Shown here: piece by piece, positions 38,274-46,762 of the stretch | Layout: the number at the start of each line of letters is the position of its first letter | Position numbering within the stretch: the first letter of the stretch is position 1 | Source of the DNA: Streptomyces noursei | GTDB lineage: Bacteria; Actinomycetota; Actinomycetes; Streptomycetales; Streptomycetaceae | Assembly (NCBI RefSeq): GCF_001646665.1 | Contig: NZ_LWBU01000081.1 | Coordinates: forward strand, 1 to 64,000 | Direction: 5' to 3' | Length of the DNA: 64,000 bases | Program-made: the position numbers and the translations under genes | Notes under the pieces: model-generated | The model's input: only the letters and a program-made list of their open reading frames with translations | The model's database searches: none | Told to the model about the DNA's origin: nothing

Positions 38274-39335
38274 CTACGGGTGCCAGCCGGCCCGGTACGC
38301 CGCCCAGTCCCCCTCCTCGGCGGCGAAGTCGACGTACAGCGCGACGCCGAACCGCTCGCGGTCGCGGTCCGTGCGCCCCAGGCCCAGCCGGGTGCCGCGG
38401 ACCGCGGCGGCGACCGTCTCCGCCGACTCGTGGTGCCCCAGGTCGTCCTCGTGGAAGAACGGCAGACCCATCAGCAGGTCGGTGTCCTCGGGCGTGACCT
38501 CCAGCGCCAGTGAGGTCTGCTGGGCGACATAGCCGCCGTACATCCCCTCCAGTGGCATCCAGGTGTCGTAGGACATCACGGCTATCTGGTCGACGCGGCG
38601 GGCCACCTCGCCGAAGAACTCCTGCGACCACCACTTCTCGCTGCCGCTCAGCGCGCCGTTCACCGCGTGGGCGGCCGGCAGCGGGTCTATCTGGTGGGCG
38701 GCGACGGACAGCGGCACCTTGCGGGCCCGGGTCACCTCCCCCAGGTCGTCCAGGAGCGAGAGGTAGTTCCGGTCGCCGGAGAGGAGGGGCTCCAGGTCGA
38801 AGTGGACGCCGTCGAAGCCCGCGTCCAGGATCTGCCGCGTCGAACGCACGACGGCCGCCCTGGAACCGGCCTCCTCCAGCCGCAGCCCGTCCGGACCCTC
38901 CGTGGCCAGCACGTCCCCGAGCCACGCCTGCACCCGTATGCCGGGCATGGTCCGGTGCACGGAGTCGATCAGCCACCGCGCCCTGGGGTAGCGCGCGGCG
39001 GGCAGCGTCCCGTCGTGCTCCAGCGGCCCGGCGTGGACGTACAGGTCCCGGATGCCGGTCCCCTTCACCCGGGCGGCGAACGCGGCGAGGTCCGCGTCCT
39101 TCTTCCGCCCGTCCACCCAGGCGTGGCCGAGCCAGATGGCGTCCTTGCCGCGCGTGGTGGTCCCCTCCTGGAGGTCGCCCGCGTAGTTCGCCCGCAGCGC
39201 CGCCCAGGCGGCGAGCGGGGGCAGCACGACCAGCAGGACGAGCACCAGGCCGATCCTCCCGGACCACCTGAGCCACCTGGGCCTCGACGACCCCGTCCGC
39301 CCCGCTCGCGCTACCCGCCGTACACGCAGCTTCAC
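38274..39335 (-). CDS. membrane-anchored GH18-like glycoside hydrolase
   Basis: A 353-residue protein with a basic N-terminus, one membrane helix (IGLVLVLLVVLPPLAAWAAL) and an outside TIM-barrel domain. The strand motif GFDGVHFDLEPLL matches the DxxxDxE catalytic pattern of family 18 hydrolases, and MSYDTWMP resembles the late MxYD strand. Likely substrates are chitin- or peptidoglycan-like sugars, not determinable here. GTG 39333-39335 is chosen since it directly follows a G-rich site and starts the basic signal-anchor. It ends 6 bases from sdhB, convergent. Confidence 0.75.
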   Translation of the reverse strand: MKLRVRRVARAGRTGSSRPRWLRWSGRIGLVLVLLVVLPPLAAWAALRANYAGDLQEGTTTRGKDAIWLGHAWVDGRKKDADLAAFAARVKGTGIRDLYVHAGPLEHDGTLPAARYPRARWLIDSVHRTMPGIRVQAWLGDVLATEGPDGLRLEEAGSRAAVVRSTRQILDAGFDGVHFDLEPLLSGDRNYLSLLDDLGEVTRARKVPLSVAAHQIDPLPAAHAVNGALSGSEKWWSQEFFGEVARRVDQIAVMSYDTWMPLEGMYGGYVAQQTSLALEVTPEDTDLLMGLPFFHEDDLGHHESAETVAAAVRGTRLGLGRTDRDRERFGVALYVDFAAEEGDWAAYRAGWHP

Positions 39336-39445
39336 TTCCGACCCCCCGTCAGCCGTGCCAAGTGATCCCACCCTAGCCGCCATCACTGACAGTGACGTTC
39401 GGCGCCGGGTCGCGCACGGACGTACCCCGTCATAACCTCACGAAC

Positions 39446-41182
39446 GTGACGCGGAGAGCCATCCGGTTCTGCCTCGCTGTCCTCCTCATGACCCTGGTGA
39501 CGGCGTGGTGCCCGGTCCTGCCCTCCGTCACCCCCGACCCCGCCGGCCCCGCCGCCCCCGGTGGAAACGGCGGAAGCCCGGGCGCCGACCTCGTCCTTCC
39601 CGTGGCGCTGCTCGTCGCGGCCGGCGCGGTGGCCGCGTACACGTACACCAAGCGACGGCGGCGGACCGCCACCCGCACCACACCGCACGGCCGGCCCGGC
39701 CACCTCCCGCCCGCGCCGCCCGCCGTGGAGGAGCTGGACGCCCGCGCGCAGCGGGTGCTCGTCGACACCGACGAGGCCGTCCGCACCAGCGAGGAGGAGC
39801 TGGGGTTCGCCGTCGCCCGGTCCGGGGAGGAGGCGGCCCGGCCCTTCACCGAGGCCGTCGCGTACGCCAGGGGCGAGCTGGCCGCGGCCTTCCGGCTGCG
39901 GCAGCAGCTCGACGACGCGGTCCCGGAGGACGAGGCGGCCCGGCGCCGGATGCTGGAGGAGATCGCCGCGCGGTGCGGCGACGCCGGCCGGCGGCTGGAC
40001 GCCGAGGCCGGGGCGTTCGACCGGCTGCGCGCCCTGGAGCGCACGGCGCCGCAGGCACTCGCCGCCGCCGGGTCGGCGACGCGGGAGGTGAGCGGGCGGG
40101 CGGACCTGGCGGACGCCGCGCTGGTCGCGATGTGCGAGCGGTACACGCCGGCCGCGGCCGTGCCGGTGGCGGACGGCGCCGAGCCGGCCAGGGACCGGCT
40201 GCTGTTCGCCGCGGCCAACCTGGAACGGGCGCGGCGGGCGGTGGACGAGGGTGACGGCGCGGCGGCCGCGGTCCATGTGCGCGCCGCCGAGGGCGCCCTG
40301 GACCAGGCGGCGCGGCTCGTCGACGCGGTCGACCGGCGCGCCGGGGAACTGGCGGAGGCGGCCGGCCGCCTGCCGGTCGCCCTCGCCGACACCGAGGCGG
40401 ACCTCGCGGACGCCCGCGGGCTGCTGAAGGGGGCCGCGGAGGGAGTGCCGGCCGCCGATCTCCGCGGGCGGGCCGCGCGCGCCGAGTCGGTCGTCGCCGA
40501 CGTACGCCGTGCGTCGGCGGCCGGCCGGTACGACCCGATCGACGCGCTGCGCCGGGTCGGGGAGGCGGGCGCCGCGCTGGACGAGGTCCTGACGGCCGCG
40601 CGGGAGGGCGAGCGGGGGACGCGGCGCACCCGGGCGCTCGTCGACGGGGCGCTGCTCACGGCGGCCTCCTCGGTGGGGGCTGCGGCCGACCGCATCGCGA
40701 CGCACCGGGGCGCGGTGGGCGCCCGTGCCCGCACCCGGCTGGCGGAGGCGGACCGCCTGCTGGAGCACGCCCGGTCCCTGGCGGCGGGTGCGGCGGGTGC
40801 GGCGGGCGGGCCGGGCGGTGGTTCGGGTGACGCGCGGGACGTGCGGAACGCGCTGGCCGGGGCGCGGCGGGCGGACGTGCTGGCCCGGCAGGCGCGGAGC
40901 CTGGCCGAGCAGGACGTGGCCGGGTACGGCGACCCGACCGGGCCGGGCGGCGCGGTGCTCGGCGGCGCGGTGCTCGGCGGCATCCTCCTGGGCGGGCTGC
41001 CGGGCCGCGGGCACCGACGGGACGAGGGGCACGAGGACGGGCACGGCGGGGGTGCGGGGGACGGCGGCGGGCCCGGGCGCTTCGGCGGCGGGGGCACCCG
41101 CGGCCGCCTGGGCGGCGGCGACCGGTTCCGGCCCGGTCCCCCATGGGACGTACCACCGGACGGACGACGGGACGTGCCCTGA
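39446..41182 (+). CDS. coiled-coil membrane protein related to TPM-domain proteins (TPM domain missing)
   Basis: 578 residues. A signal peptide (AIRFCLAVLLMTLVTAWCP) is followed almost at once by a Pro/Gly linker, a membrane helix (LVLPVALLVAAGAVAAYTYT), a basic stop, a ~400-residue Ala/Arg/Glu-rich helical region, and a Gly-rich tail. From memory, Streptomyces orthologues carry a TPM domain of about 130 residues between signal peptide and linker; here it is absent, with both flanks preserved. The coiled-coil region would lie in the cytoplasm. GTG 39446 starts the recognisable signal peptide. The function is unknown. Confidence 0.7.
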   Translation: MTRRAIRFCLAVLLMTLVTAWCPVLPSVTPDPAGPAAPGGNGGSPGADLVLPVALLVAAGAVAAYTYTKRRRRTATRTTPHGRPGHLPPAPPAVEELDARAQRVLVDTDEAVRTSEEELGFAVARSGEEAARPFTEAVAYARGELAAAFRLRQQLDDAVPEDEAARRRMLEEIAARCGDAGRRLDAEAGAFDRLRALERTAPQALAAAGSATREVSGRADLADAALVAMCERYTPAAAVPVADGAEPARDRLLFAAANLERARRAVDEGDGAAAAVHVRAAEGALDQAARLVDAVDRRAGELAEAAGRLPVALADTEADLADARGLLKGAAEGVPAADLRGRAARAESVVADVRRASAAGRYDPIDALRRVGEAGAALDEVLTAAREGERGTRRTRALVDGALLTAASSVGAAADRIATHRGAVGARARTRLAEADRLLEHARSLAAGAAGAAGGPGGGSGDARDVRNALAGARRADVLARQARSLAEQDVAGYGDPTGPGGAVLGGAVLGGILLGGLPGRGHRRDEGHEDGHGGGAGDGGGPGRFGGGGTRGRLGGGDRFRPGPPWDVPPDGRRDVP

Positions 41183-41245
41183 CGGAACGGACCGTCCTCA
41201 CGCCCGCGCCCCGCGCCGCACCCGCCGGGCGGGCCGGCGGGTGCG

Positions 41246-43786
41246 TCAGAACATGCTGAGCAACTGGTCGACGGTCGGCTCCGCCGAGGCGTCACCGTCC
41301 GGGAGGGGCAGCTCGAACCAGACCGTCTTGCCGCGCGGGGTGCGGCGCGACCCCCAGCCCGCGCTGAGCAGCCCGACGAGCTGGAGCCCCCGCCCGCCCT
41401 CGTCCGTGTCCCGGGCCCGCCGCCGCCGGGGCTGGACCAGGCCCGCGTCCCACACCTCGCACACCAGGGTGCGGTCGCGCAGCAGCCGGAGCCGTATCTC
41501 GCCCTCGCCGTAGCGCAGCGCGTTGGTGACCAGCTCGCTGACGAGCAGTTCGACCGTGTCCACGAGCGGTTCGAGGTCCCAGGCCGTCAGCTGTGTCCGG
41601 GCCAGCTCGCGGGCGCGTCCCACCGAGCGGGGCTCGCGGGGCAGCCGCCAGTCGCCGACGGCCTCGGCCGGCAGCCCCTGGATACGGGCCATCAGCAGGG
41701 CGATGTCGTCCTCGCCGTGCCGGGTGTCCAGGGTGCTCAGGACGTGGTCGCACACGTCCTCCAGCGGCCGGCCCGGATCGGTCAGCGCGCTGCGGAAGGC
41801 CTGCATGCCCTCGTCGAGCGGGTGGTCGCGGGACTCGACGAGCCCGTCCGTGTAGAGGGCGAGCAGCGCGCCCTCGGGCAGTTCGACCTCCACCTCCTCG
41901 AAGGGCTCGCCACCGACACCGAGGGGCATCCCGGGCGGTACGTCCAGGTGCAGCGCCGCCTCGCCCGGTTCGACGAGCACCGGCGGCAGGTGGCCGGCGT
42001 TGGCGAACGTGCAGCGCCGGGTGACGGAGTCGTACACGGCGTAGACGCAGGTGGCGAGGTAGACCTCGGACAGCTCCGGGCCGCGTGCCGCGCCCGCGAC
42101 CCGTGAGGCCTGTCCGCCGCCGGTGGGCGTGCCGAGGCCCCGGGCGATCTCGTCGAGGTGGGAGAGCACCTCGGCCGGTTCCAGGTCGAGCTGGGCCAGC
42201 GTCCTTACGGCGGTCCGCAGTTCGCCCATGGCGACGGCGGCCCGCAGTCCGCGTCCCATCACGTCGCCGACGACCAGGGCGGTGCGGTGGCCGGGCAGCT
42301 GGATGACGTCGAACCAGTCGCCGCCGACCTCCGTGGCGGTGTTGCCCGGCAGGTAGCGGCAGGCGATGTCCAGGCCGGCGGCCTCCGGGTCGCCGGGCGG
42401 GAGGAGGCTGCGCTGGAGGATCAGGGCCCGCTCGTGCTCCCGCCGGTAGAGGCGGGCGTTGTCGATGCAGACCGCCGCGCGGGCGGCCAGTTCGGCGGCG
42501 AGCGCGCGGTCCCGTTCGCCGAACGGCTCGCTGCCCTTGGTGCGGGAGAACTGCGCCAGTCCGACGACGGTGTCGTGCGCCACCATCGGCACGATGAGCG
42601 TGGACTGGACGAGGCTTCCCTCGGCGCCGGGCATGGCGGCCGGCCGGCCGGTGCGCAGAGCTTCGGCGCAGAGCGAGGTGAAGGGGTAGCGGTGGACGGC
42701 GCCCATGTCTATGGGCACCGGCTCGCAGCAGCCGGGCGCGGCGGACGGGTGCAGCAGCGGGGCGTCGGAGACGGCGCTGGCGAAGGCGACCCGGCGCAGT
42801 TCGGCGCTGGCGCCGTCGGCCCGCCCGGGGGGAGCCTCGTCGCCGCTGAGCAGCCCCTGGTAGAGGTCCACGGAGGCGAGGTCGCAGAAGCCGGGGACGG
42901 CGACGTCGAGGAGTTCGCGGGCGGTGGTCTCCAGGTCCAGGGAGTTGCCGATGCGGGCACCGGCCTCGTTGAGGAGGGCCAGGTTGCGGCGGGCGCTGTC
43001 GGCCTCGCGCGCCGCGATCTGGCGGCGGGTGACGTCGATGCCGAGACCGGCGACGCCGACGGGCCGGCCCGATCCGCTGTGCACCCGGTAGAGGTTGATC
43101 GACCAGTGCCGGCGGTCGGTGCCGCCGGGTACCACGCCGGTGATCTCCAGATCGGTGACGGGGTCGCCGGTCTCCAGCACCCGGCGCAGGGCGGCGGTCA
43201 TCCGATCGCCCTCGGCGCGGGAGAGGTAGTCGTGCACGGTGCGGCCGCGGTGGTCGTCCGCGGAGCCGCCGAAGACGGTCGCGAACCGTTCGTTGGCCCG
43301 CCTGACCGTGAGGTCGGTGTCGAACAGCAGGAAGCCGAAAGGAGATTGTCCGAAAATCGCCTGCGAGGCGGCGAGGTCGGTCTCCATCCGCCGCAGCGCG
43401 CGGACGTCGACGACGATGCAGAGCGCGGCCCGCTCGCCGCGCTCCGTCTCGCTCGGCATCACGTACACCTCGGCGATCCCGCGCGGTCCCCGCTCCCCCG
43501 GCACCCGGAAGGGGACCAGGCCGGTCCACTCCTTGCCATCGAGGATCTCGGACACCTTGCGGTGGCCGCGCGGCCGCAGTTCGGCCGGCATGAAGGCCTC
43601 GACCGGATCCTTGCCCTTGACCTCCTCGGCGGCGATGCCGAACAGGTCGGCGGCGCGAAGGCTCCACTGGTCGACCAGCCCGTCGGGGCCGATCGAGAAG
43701 GAGGCGACTCTGATGTAGTCATAGATCGAGCCAGGTGGACTGCTCTGCCACACGACGCCGTTCGCCGTCTCAGGTATCTCGCTCAA
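41246..43786 (-). CDS. PAS-GAF-PP2C (SpoIIE) phosphatase with RsbW-like ATPase domain
   Basis: 846 residues with the multi-domain layout of Streptomyces partner-switching regulators: two PAS segments (about 15-125 and 135-250), a GAF domain (about 275-430), a SpoIIE/PP2C phosphatase (about 460-680; metal motifs GGDWFDV, GDVMGRG, YTDGLVE and DDIALLMAR), and a C-terminal HATPase_c_2 kinase-like domain (ELLVSELVTNALRYGEG, DEGGRGLQLV). It likely dephosphorylates an anti-anti-sigma factor in response to a signal sensed by PAS/GAF. The start is TTG (43784-43786) with AGGGGA upstream. The next upstream gene is a lone kinase of the same fold. Confidence 0.9.
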   Translation of the reverse strand: MSEIPETANGVVWQSSPPGSIYDYIRVASFSIGPDGLVDQWSLRAADLFGIAAEEVKGKDPVEAFMPAELRPRGHRKVSEILDGKEWTGLVPFRVPGERGPRGIAEVYVMPSETERGERAALCIVVDVRALRRMETDLAASQAIFGQSPFGFLLFDTDLTVRRANERFATVFGGSADDHRGRTVHDYLSRAEGDRMTAALRRVLETGDPVTDLEITGVVPGGTDRRHWSINLYRVHSGSGRPVGVAGLGIDVTRRQIAAREADSARRNLALLNEAGARIGNSLDLETTARELLDVAVPGFCDLASVDLYQGLLSGDEAPPGRADGASAELRRVAFASAVSDAPLLHPSAAPGCCEPVPIDMGAVHRYPFTSLCAEALRTGRPAAMPGAEGSLVQSTLIVPMVAHDTVVGLAQFSRTKGSEPFGERDRALAAELAARAAVCIDNARLYRREHERALILQRSLLPPGDPEAAGLDIACRYLPGNTATEVGGDWFDVIQLPGHRTALVVGDVMGRGLRAAVAMGELRTAVRTLAQLDLEPAEVLSHLDEIARGLGTPTGGGQASRVAGAARGPELSEVYLATCVYAVYDSVTRRCTFANAGHLPPVLVEPGEAALHLDVPPGMPLGVGGEPFEEVEVELPEGALLALYTDGLVESRDHPLDEGMQAFRSALTDPGRPLEDVCDHVLSTLDTRHGEDDIALLMARIQGLPAEAVGDWRLPREPRSVGRARELARTQLTAWDLEPLVDTVELLVSELVTNALRYGEGEIRLRLLRDRTLVCEVWDAGLVQPRRRRARDTDEGGRGLQLVGLLSAGWGSRRTPRGKTVWFELPLPDGDASAEPTVDQLLSMF

Positions 43787-43935
43787 CGCGACCGTCCCCT
43801 CCAGCTCACCGCACCGGACCGGCCATTCCCGCAGTATTCAGCACTACGGCCCCCGGCGGCACGCCGTTCACGATCACAGGGTGGTCTCGTTCGTTTTGAG
43901 CCGAGCCCGAAGGTGATCGTTGTCCCTTCCCTCTT

Positions 43936-44415
43936 CTAACCAGGCAGGGCCAGCTCGAACCACACCGTCTTGCCCGACCTGCCCTTTCGAGTCCCCCAGC
44001 GGCGTGCGGAGCAGGCGACCAGCTGCAGTCCGCGCCCCCCTTCGTCGTCCGGGCCGGCGGGCCGCGCGAGAGGCGGATCCGGAAGCGGGTCGGAGACCTC
44101 GACGAGGAGCGCCGGAGAGGGCCGGAGGGGCCCGCCGTCGGGGAGGAGGCGGGCCAGGCGGACCCCGATGGGGCCGGAGGCGTAGCGCAGGGAATTGGTC
44201 ACCAGCTCGCTCACCAGCAGCACCGTCACGTCGACGGTCGCCGGGTCGAGCTGCCAGGTGCGCAGCGTGTCACGCACCGCGTGACGTGCCGCGCGCACGG
44301 CGTCGAGTTCGGCAGGGAAGATCCACTCGGCGCACTCGCCCTCGGTGTCGATCACGCCGACCACTTCCAGACCCAGCGGCTGACCCACGTCCAATTTCGG
44401 TGGGTTAATCAGCAC
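43936..44415 (-). CDS. RsbW-like serine kinase/anti-sigma ATP-binding protein
   Basis: A 159-residue HATPase_c_2 protein. The N-box LLVSELVTNSLRYASG and G-box DDEGGRGLQLVACS are intact, as in the C-terminal domain of the neighbouring phosphatase. Proteins of this class bind sigma factors or phosphorylate anti-anti-sigma factors. The GTG at 44413-44415 lacks an obvious ribosome site, so the start is less certain. With the phosphatase 150 bases away on the same strand it forms a plausible signalling pair; no sigma factor gene is nearby. Confidence 0.85.
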   Translation of the reverse strand: MLINPPKLDVGQPLGLEVVGVIDTEGECAEWIFPAELDAVRAARHAVRDTLRTWQLDPATVDVTVLLVSELVTNSLRYASGPIGVRLARLLPDGGPLRPSPALLVEVSDPLPDPPLARPAGPDDEGGRGLQLVACSARRWGTRKGRSGKTVWFELALPG

Positions 44416-44855
44416 ATACCCGATATTTGGGGTGGGCTATCTCCGTGGCGGGCGCATCGTGGCACGAACGGCGTACTGCTCGCCCGCGTGCCCCTCGCCG
44501 CTTCCGGGTGTCCCGCGCCCGCCGGCGCGCCCCGGCGCACCCCGGTGCCGCCACCGGCATCCGGACTCCGGTACGCCCCTCCCGCGCCTCACGCGCCATC
44601 CGGGCCCGCCCTCGCCCCCGCTCGCCGCCCTCGCCGTGCCGCCACCGGCGCCCCTCGCCACCCGCGCCCGCCCGCGGCGCGCGGCACCTCACCGGGCGGG
44701 CGCGGGTACGGGGACGCGCGGGGGGGGGGCAGCGGCCGTGCGGGGAGGGGCAGCGACGGGCGGGGAAACGGCGACGCGTGCGGGGGGCCGTTCCACGGGC
44801 CGTTCCGTCGGTCCGTCGATCCGTCGGTCCGTCGGTCCGTCGGTCCGTCGGTCCG
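44416..44855. other. low-complexity non-coding region with G-run and 8-bp tandem repeats
   Basis: No gene recognised in 440 bases. The region is G- or C-skewed, with a run of ten G (44720-44729) and an 8-bp tandem array at its right end. The left 50 bases should contain the promoter of the RsbW-like gene. Confidence 0.5.
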
Positions 44856-44858
44856 TCA
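44803..44858. repeat. 8-bp tandem repeat (GTCCGTCG) x7
   Basis: Seven tandem units with three variant bases. The last unit (44851-44858) contains the stop codon of the minus-strand Nudix gene, so the array begins exactly at that gene's end. It can extend or shrink by slippage; loss of the stop would lengthen the protein. Confidence 0.85.
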
Positions 44859-45296
44859 GGAGCGGTCGGCGGGCACCTCGGTGACGGGGCCGGGGGACGG
44901 CGGGCCGCCGGGCAGGTGACGGGCGGCCTCAGCGACGGCAGGACGGTCCTGATCCAGCCAATCGACGGTGTCCAGTTCGTGGCGGTACAGCCATCGCAGT
45001 TCGTCGTGGTCCTCCAGGGGGCGCGGCTCACCGGAGACGAGCCGGGCCGTCCACACCTGGAGTACGTAACCGGGGGCCAGCGGCCACTCGCCCGGGATCC
45101 GCTCACCCGGCTCGGTCTCGACGCCCAGCTCCTCGCGGAGCTCGCGCACGAGGGCCTGCGGCGGGGTCTCGCCCGGCTCCAGCTTGCCGCCGGGCAGCTC
45201 CCAGCGGCCGGCGAGCTCCGGCGGGGCGCTACGGCGCGCGGCCAGCAGCCGCCCCTCGTCGAGGACGGCCCCGGCCACCACCACACGATCTGTCAT
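44856..45296 (-). CDS. Nudix hydrolase (MutT-like)
   Basis: A 146-residue Nudix protein. The catalytic box is complete: GGKLEPGETPPQALVRELRE followed by ELGV, fitting GX5EX7REUXEEXGU. The LPGGKLEPGE context and short length fit MutT-type 8-oxo-dGTP pyrophosphatases that clean the nucleotide pool, though other dNTP substrates are possible. The ATG at 45294-45296 gives the standard MTDRVVVAGAVL start. Its stop codon is the edge of a tandem repeat array. Confidence 0.88.
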   Translation of the reverse strand: MTDRVVVAGAVLDEGRLLAARRSAPPELAGRWELPGGKLEPGETPPQALVRELREELGVETEPGERIPGEWPLAPGYVLQVWTARLVSGEPRPLEDHDELRWLYRHELDTVDWLDQDRPAVAEAARHLPGGPPSPGPVTEVPADRS

Positions 45297-45357
45297 GCGC
45301 CGGAGCGTAACGCGCGCCGGACGGCACCCCGCACGGGCCGGGTCGGGACGGACCCGG

Positions 45358-45537
45358 TCAGGTCGCGGGCTGGCCGACGCGCTCCACCCAGTAGAGCTGC
45401 TTGTGTCCGGGGGCGTCGAGACTGTCGGCGATCTTCTGCGCCTCGTCCCTGGTCGCGTACCTGCCCACCCGGTAGTGGTTGCCGTTGTCGTCCTGCCGGA
45501 TCACCAGCCAGGGAAGGACCGCGCCACTCTCGTTCAT
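45358..45537 (-). CDS. small SPOR-like protein
   Basis: 59 residues: LPWLVIRQDDNGNHYRVGRY, then ATRDEAQKIADSLD and LYWVERV. The pattern of two beta strands, helix and strand resembles a single SPOR-type fold seen in small Streptomyces proteins. A GTG immediately before the ATG is an alternative start; GGAGGGTGAGG lies upstream. SPOR domains often bind denuded peptidoglycan, but this copy lacks a membrane segment, so no role is assigned. Confidence 0.7.
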   Translation of the reverse strand: MNESGAVLPWLVIRQDDNGNHYRVGRYATRDEAQKIADSLDAPGHKQLYWVERVGQPAT

Positions 45538-45684
45538 CACGCCTCACCCTCCGCCGGCCTGCACGCTTCTAAGCATCCCCACGAAACAGCAATCCGCATA
45601 TGCCTGAGCCTACGCCAGACCTTTACTGAGCGGATACGTGTTTTTACGAAGAGGTACGCATCCGGCCATGAAATCGGTGCGCCG

Positions 45685-45714
45685 AGGGGGCGCACCCGGC
45701 TGGGTGCGCCCCCT
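45685..45714 (-). terminator. terminator hairpin
   Basis: A perfect 13-bp stem (45685-45697 with 45702-45714) with loop GGCT, about 90 bases past the GntR-type gene on the minus strand. Confidence 0.8.
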
Positions 45715-45801
45715 TGCGCGGAGCCGCGGAGCGGAACCACACGAGGCCGGCGCGGGACCGGCACGACCGGAGCGGGGCTGAGTGTCCGTCAGGCCGCCCC
45801 G

Positions 45802-46554
45802 TCACCGCACCGGGAGGTGGTAGGCGATGCGGTAGCGGTCGGCGGGCACGACGACGTCCGCCGTCTCGACCGCCCTCCCGGACGCGTAGTAGGTCCGCTC
45901 CACCACCATCACCACATGACCCGGCACTCCCCCGAGCGTGAGCAGCTCCTCCGCCAGCCCCGGGCGCGCGCCGACCTCCTCCACCACGTTGTCCACGACG
46001 ACGTCGATCGCGGCCATCCGCTCGACCACCCCGCAGCCGCCCAGCGGTCCCTCCTCGGGCAGCATCACGGGCGTGCGTCCGGTGAGGGCGAGCGGCTCCC
46101 AGGAAGTGGAGAGCATCATCGGCTCCCCCGCGTCCCGGAAGACGTACCGCGTGCGCATCACCCGGTCCCCCGGCTCGATGCCCAGGCGCTCGGCGACGGC
46201 GGCGCTCGCGGCCTCCTGCTCGCTGCCGGACTCCCAGGTGCCGCGCGCCCCCTCGGCGGCCTGCTCCTGGCGGAAGGGGTTGGCACCCGCCGTCAGTCCG
46301 AAGCCGGAGCGGGCGATCCTGCGCGGCACGGGCCGCTCCCGGACGTATGTCCCGGACCCCGAGCGGCCTTCGACGAGCCCTTCCGCCATGAGGACCTTCC
46401 GGGCCTCCAGCGCGACGGTGTCAGAGACGCCGTACTCCTCGCGGATGCGGGCCTGCGAGGGGAGCCGGGTGTGGGGCGGCAGCGAACCGTTCACGATCTT
46501 TTCCCGGAGATCGCTCGCAACGCGCAAATAAGCGGGCTGCTCACCGAAGGTCAC
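45802..46554 (-). CDS. GntR/HutC-family regulator
   Basis: 250 residues. The N-terminal winged helix (about residues 5-70, with PSQARIREEYGVSDTVALEA and the wing SGSGTYV) is followed by a UTRA effector domain (VMRTRYVFRDAGEPMMLSTS, then VERTYYASGRAVETAD). Such proteins sense small metabolites and repress adjacent genes; the effector is unknown. GTG 46552-46554 with GGGAG upstream is preferred, since the longer frame adds no recognisable domain. It is flanked by terminators, so it may be an autonomous unit acting at a distance. Confidence 0.88.
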   Translation of the reverse strand: MTFGEQPAYLRVASDLREKIVNGSLPPHTRLPSQARIREEYGVSDTVALEARKVLMAEGLVEGRSGSGTYVRERPVPRRIARSGFGLTAGANPFRQEQAAEGARGTWESGSEQEAASAAVAERLGIEPGDRVMRTRYVFRDAGEPMMLSTSWEPLALTGRTPVMLPEEGPLGGCGVVERMAAIDVVVDNVVEEVGARPGLAEELLTLGGVPGHVVMVVERTYYASGRAVETADVVVPADRYRIAYHLPVR

Positions 46555-46762
46555 GTGGCCACTCCCATCAGGTTGACAGACAGCAACAGACTGGCAACCG
46601 TGGGTTGCCCACCGCAAGCGTGGGCCAAGGTTTCACTCGATGTGATGACAGCCGTTTGAGCACCAGCTCACCACGGGTACGGACCCGGAACCGCCACCCC
46701 GGCGCCCGGCCACGCCACCCCTGCTCGCGGTCCGCCCGCACGCCGGGTCCCCGCAAGCCCGA

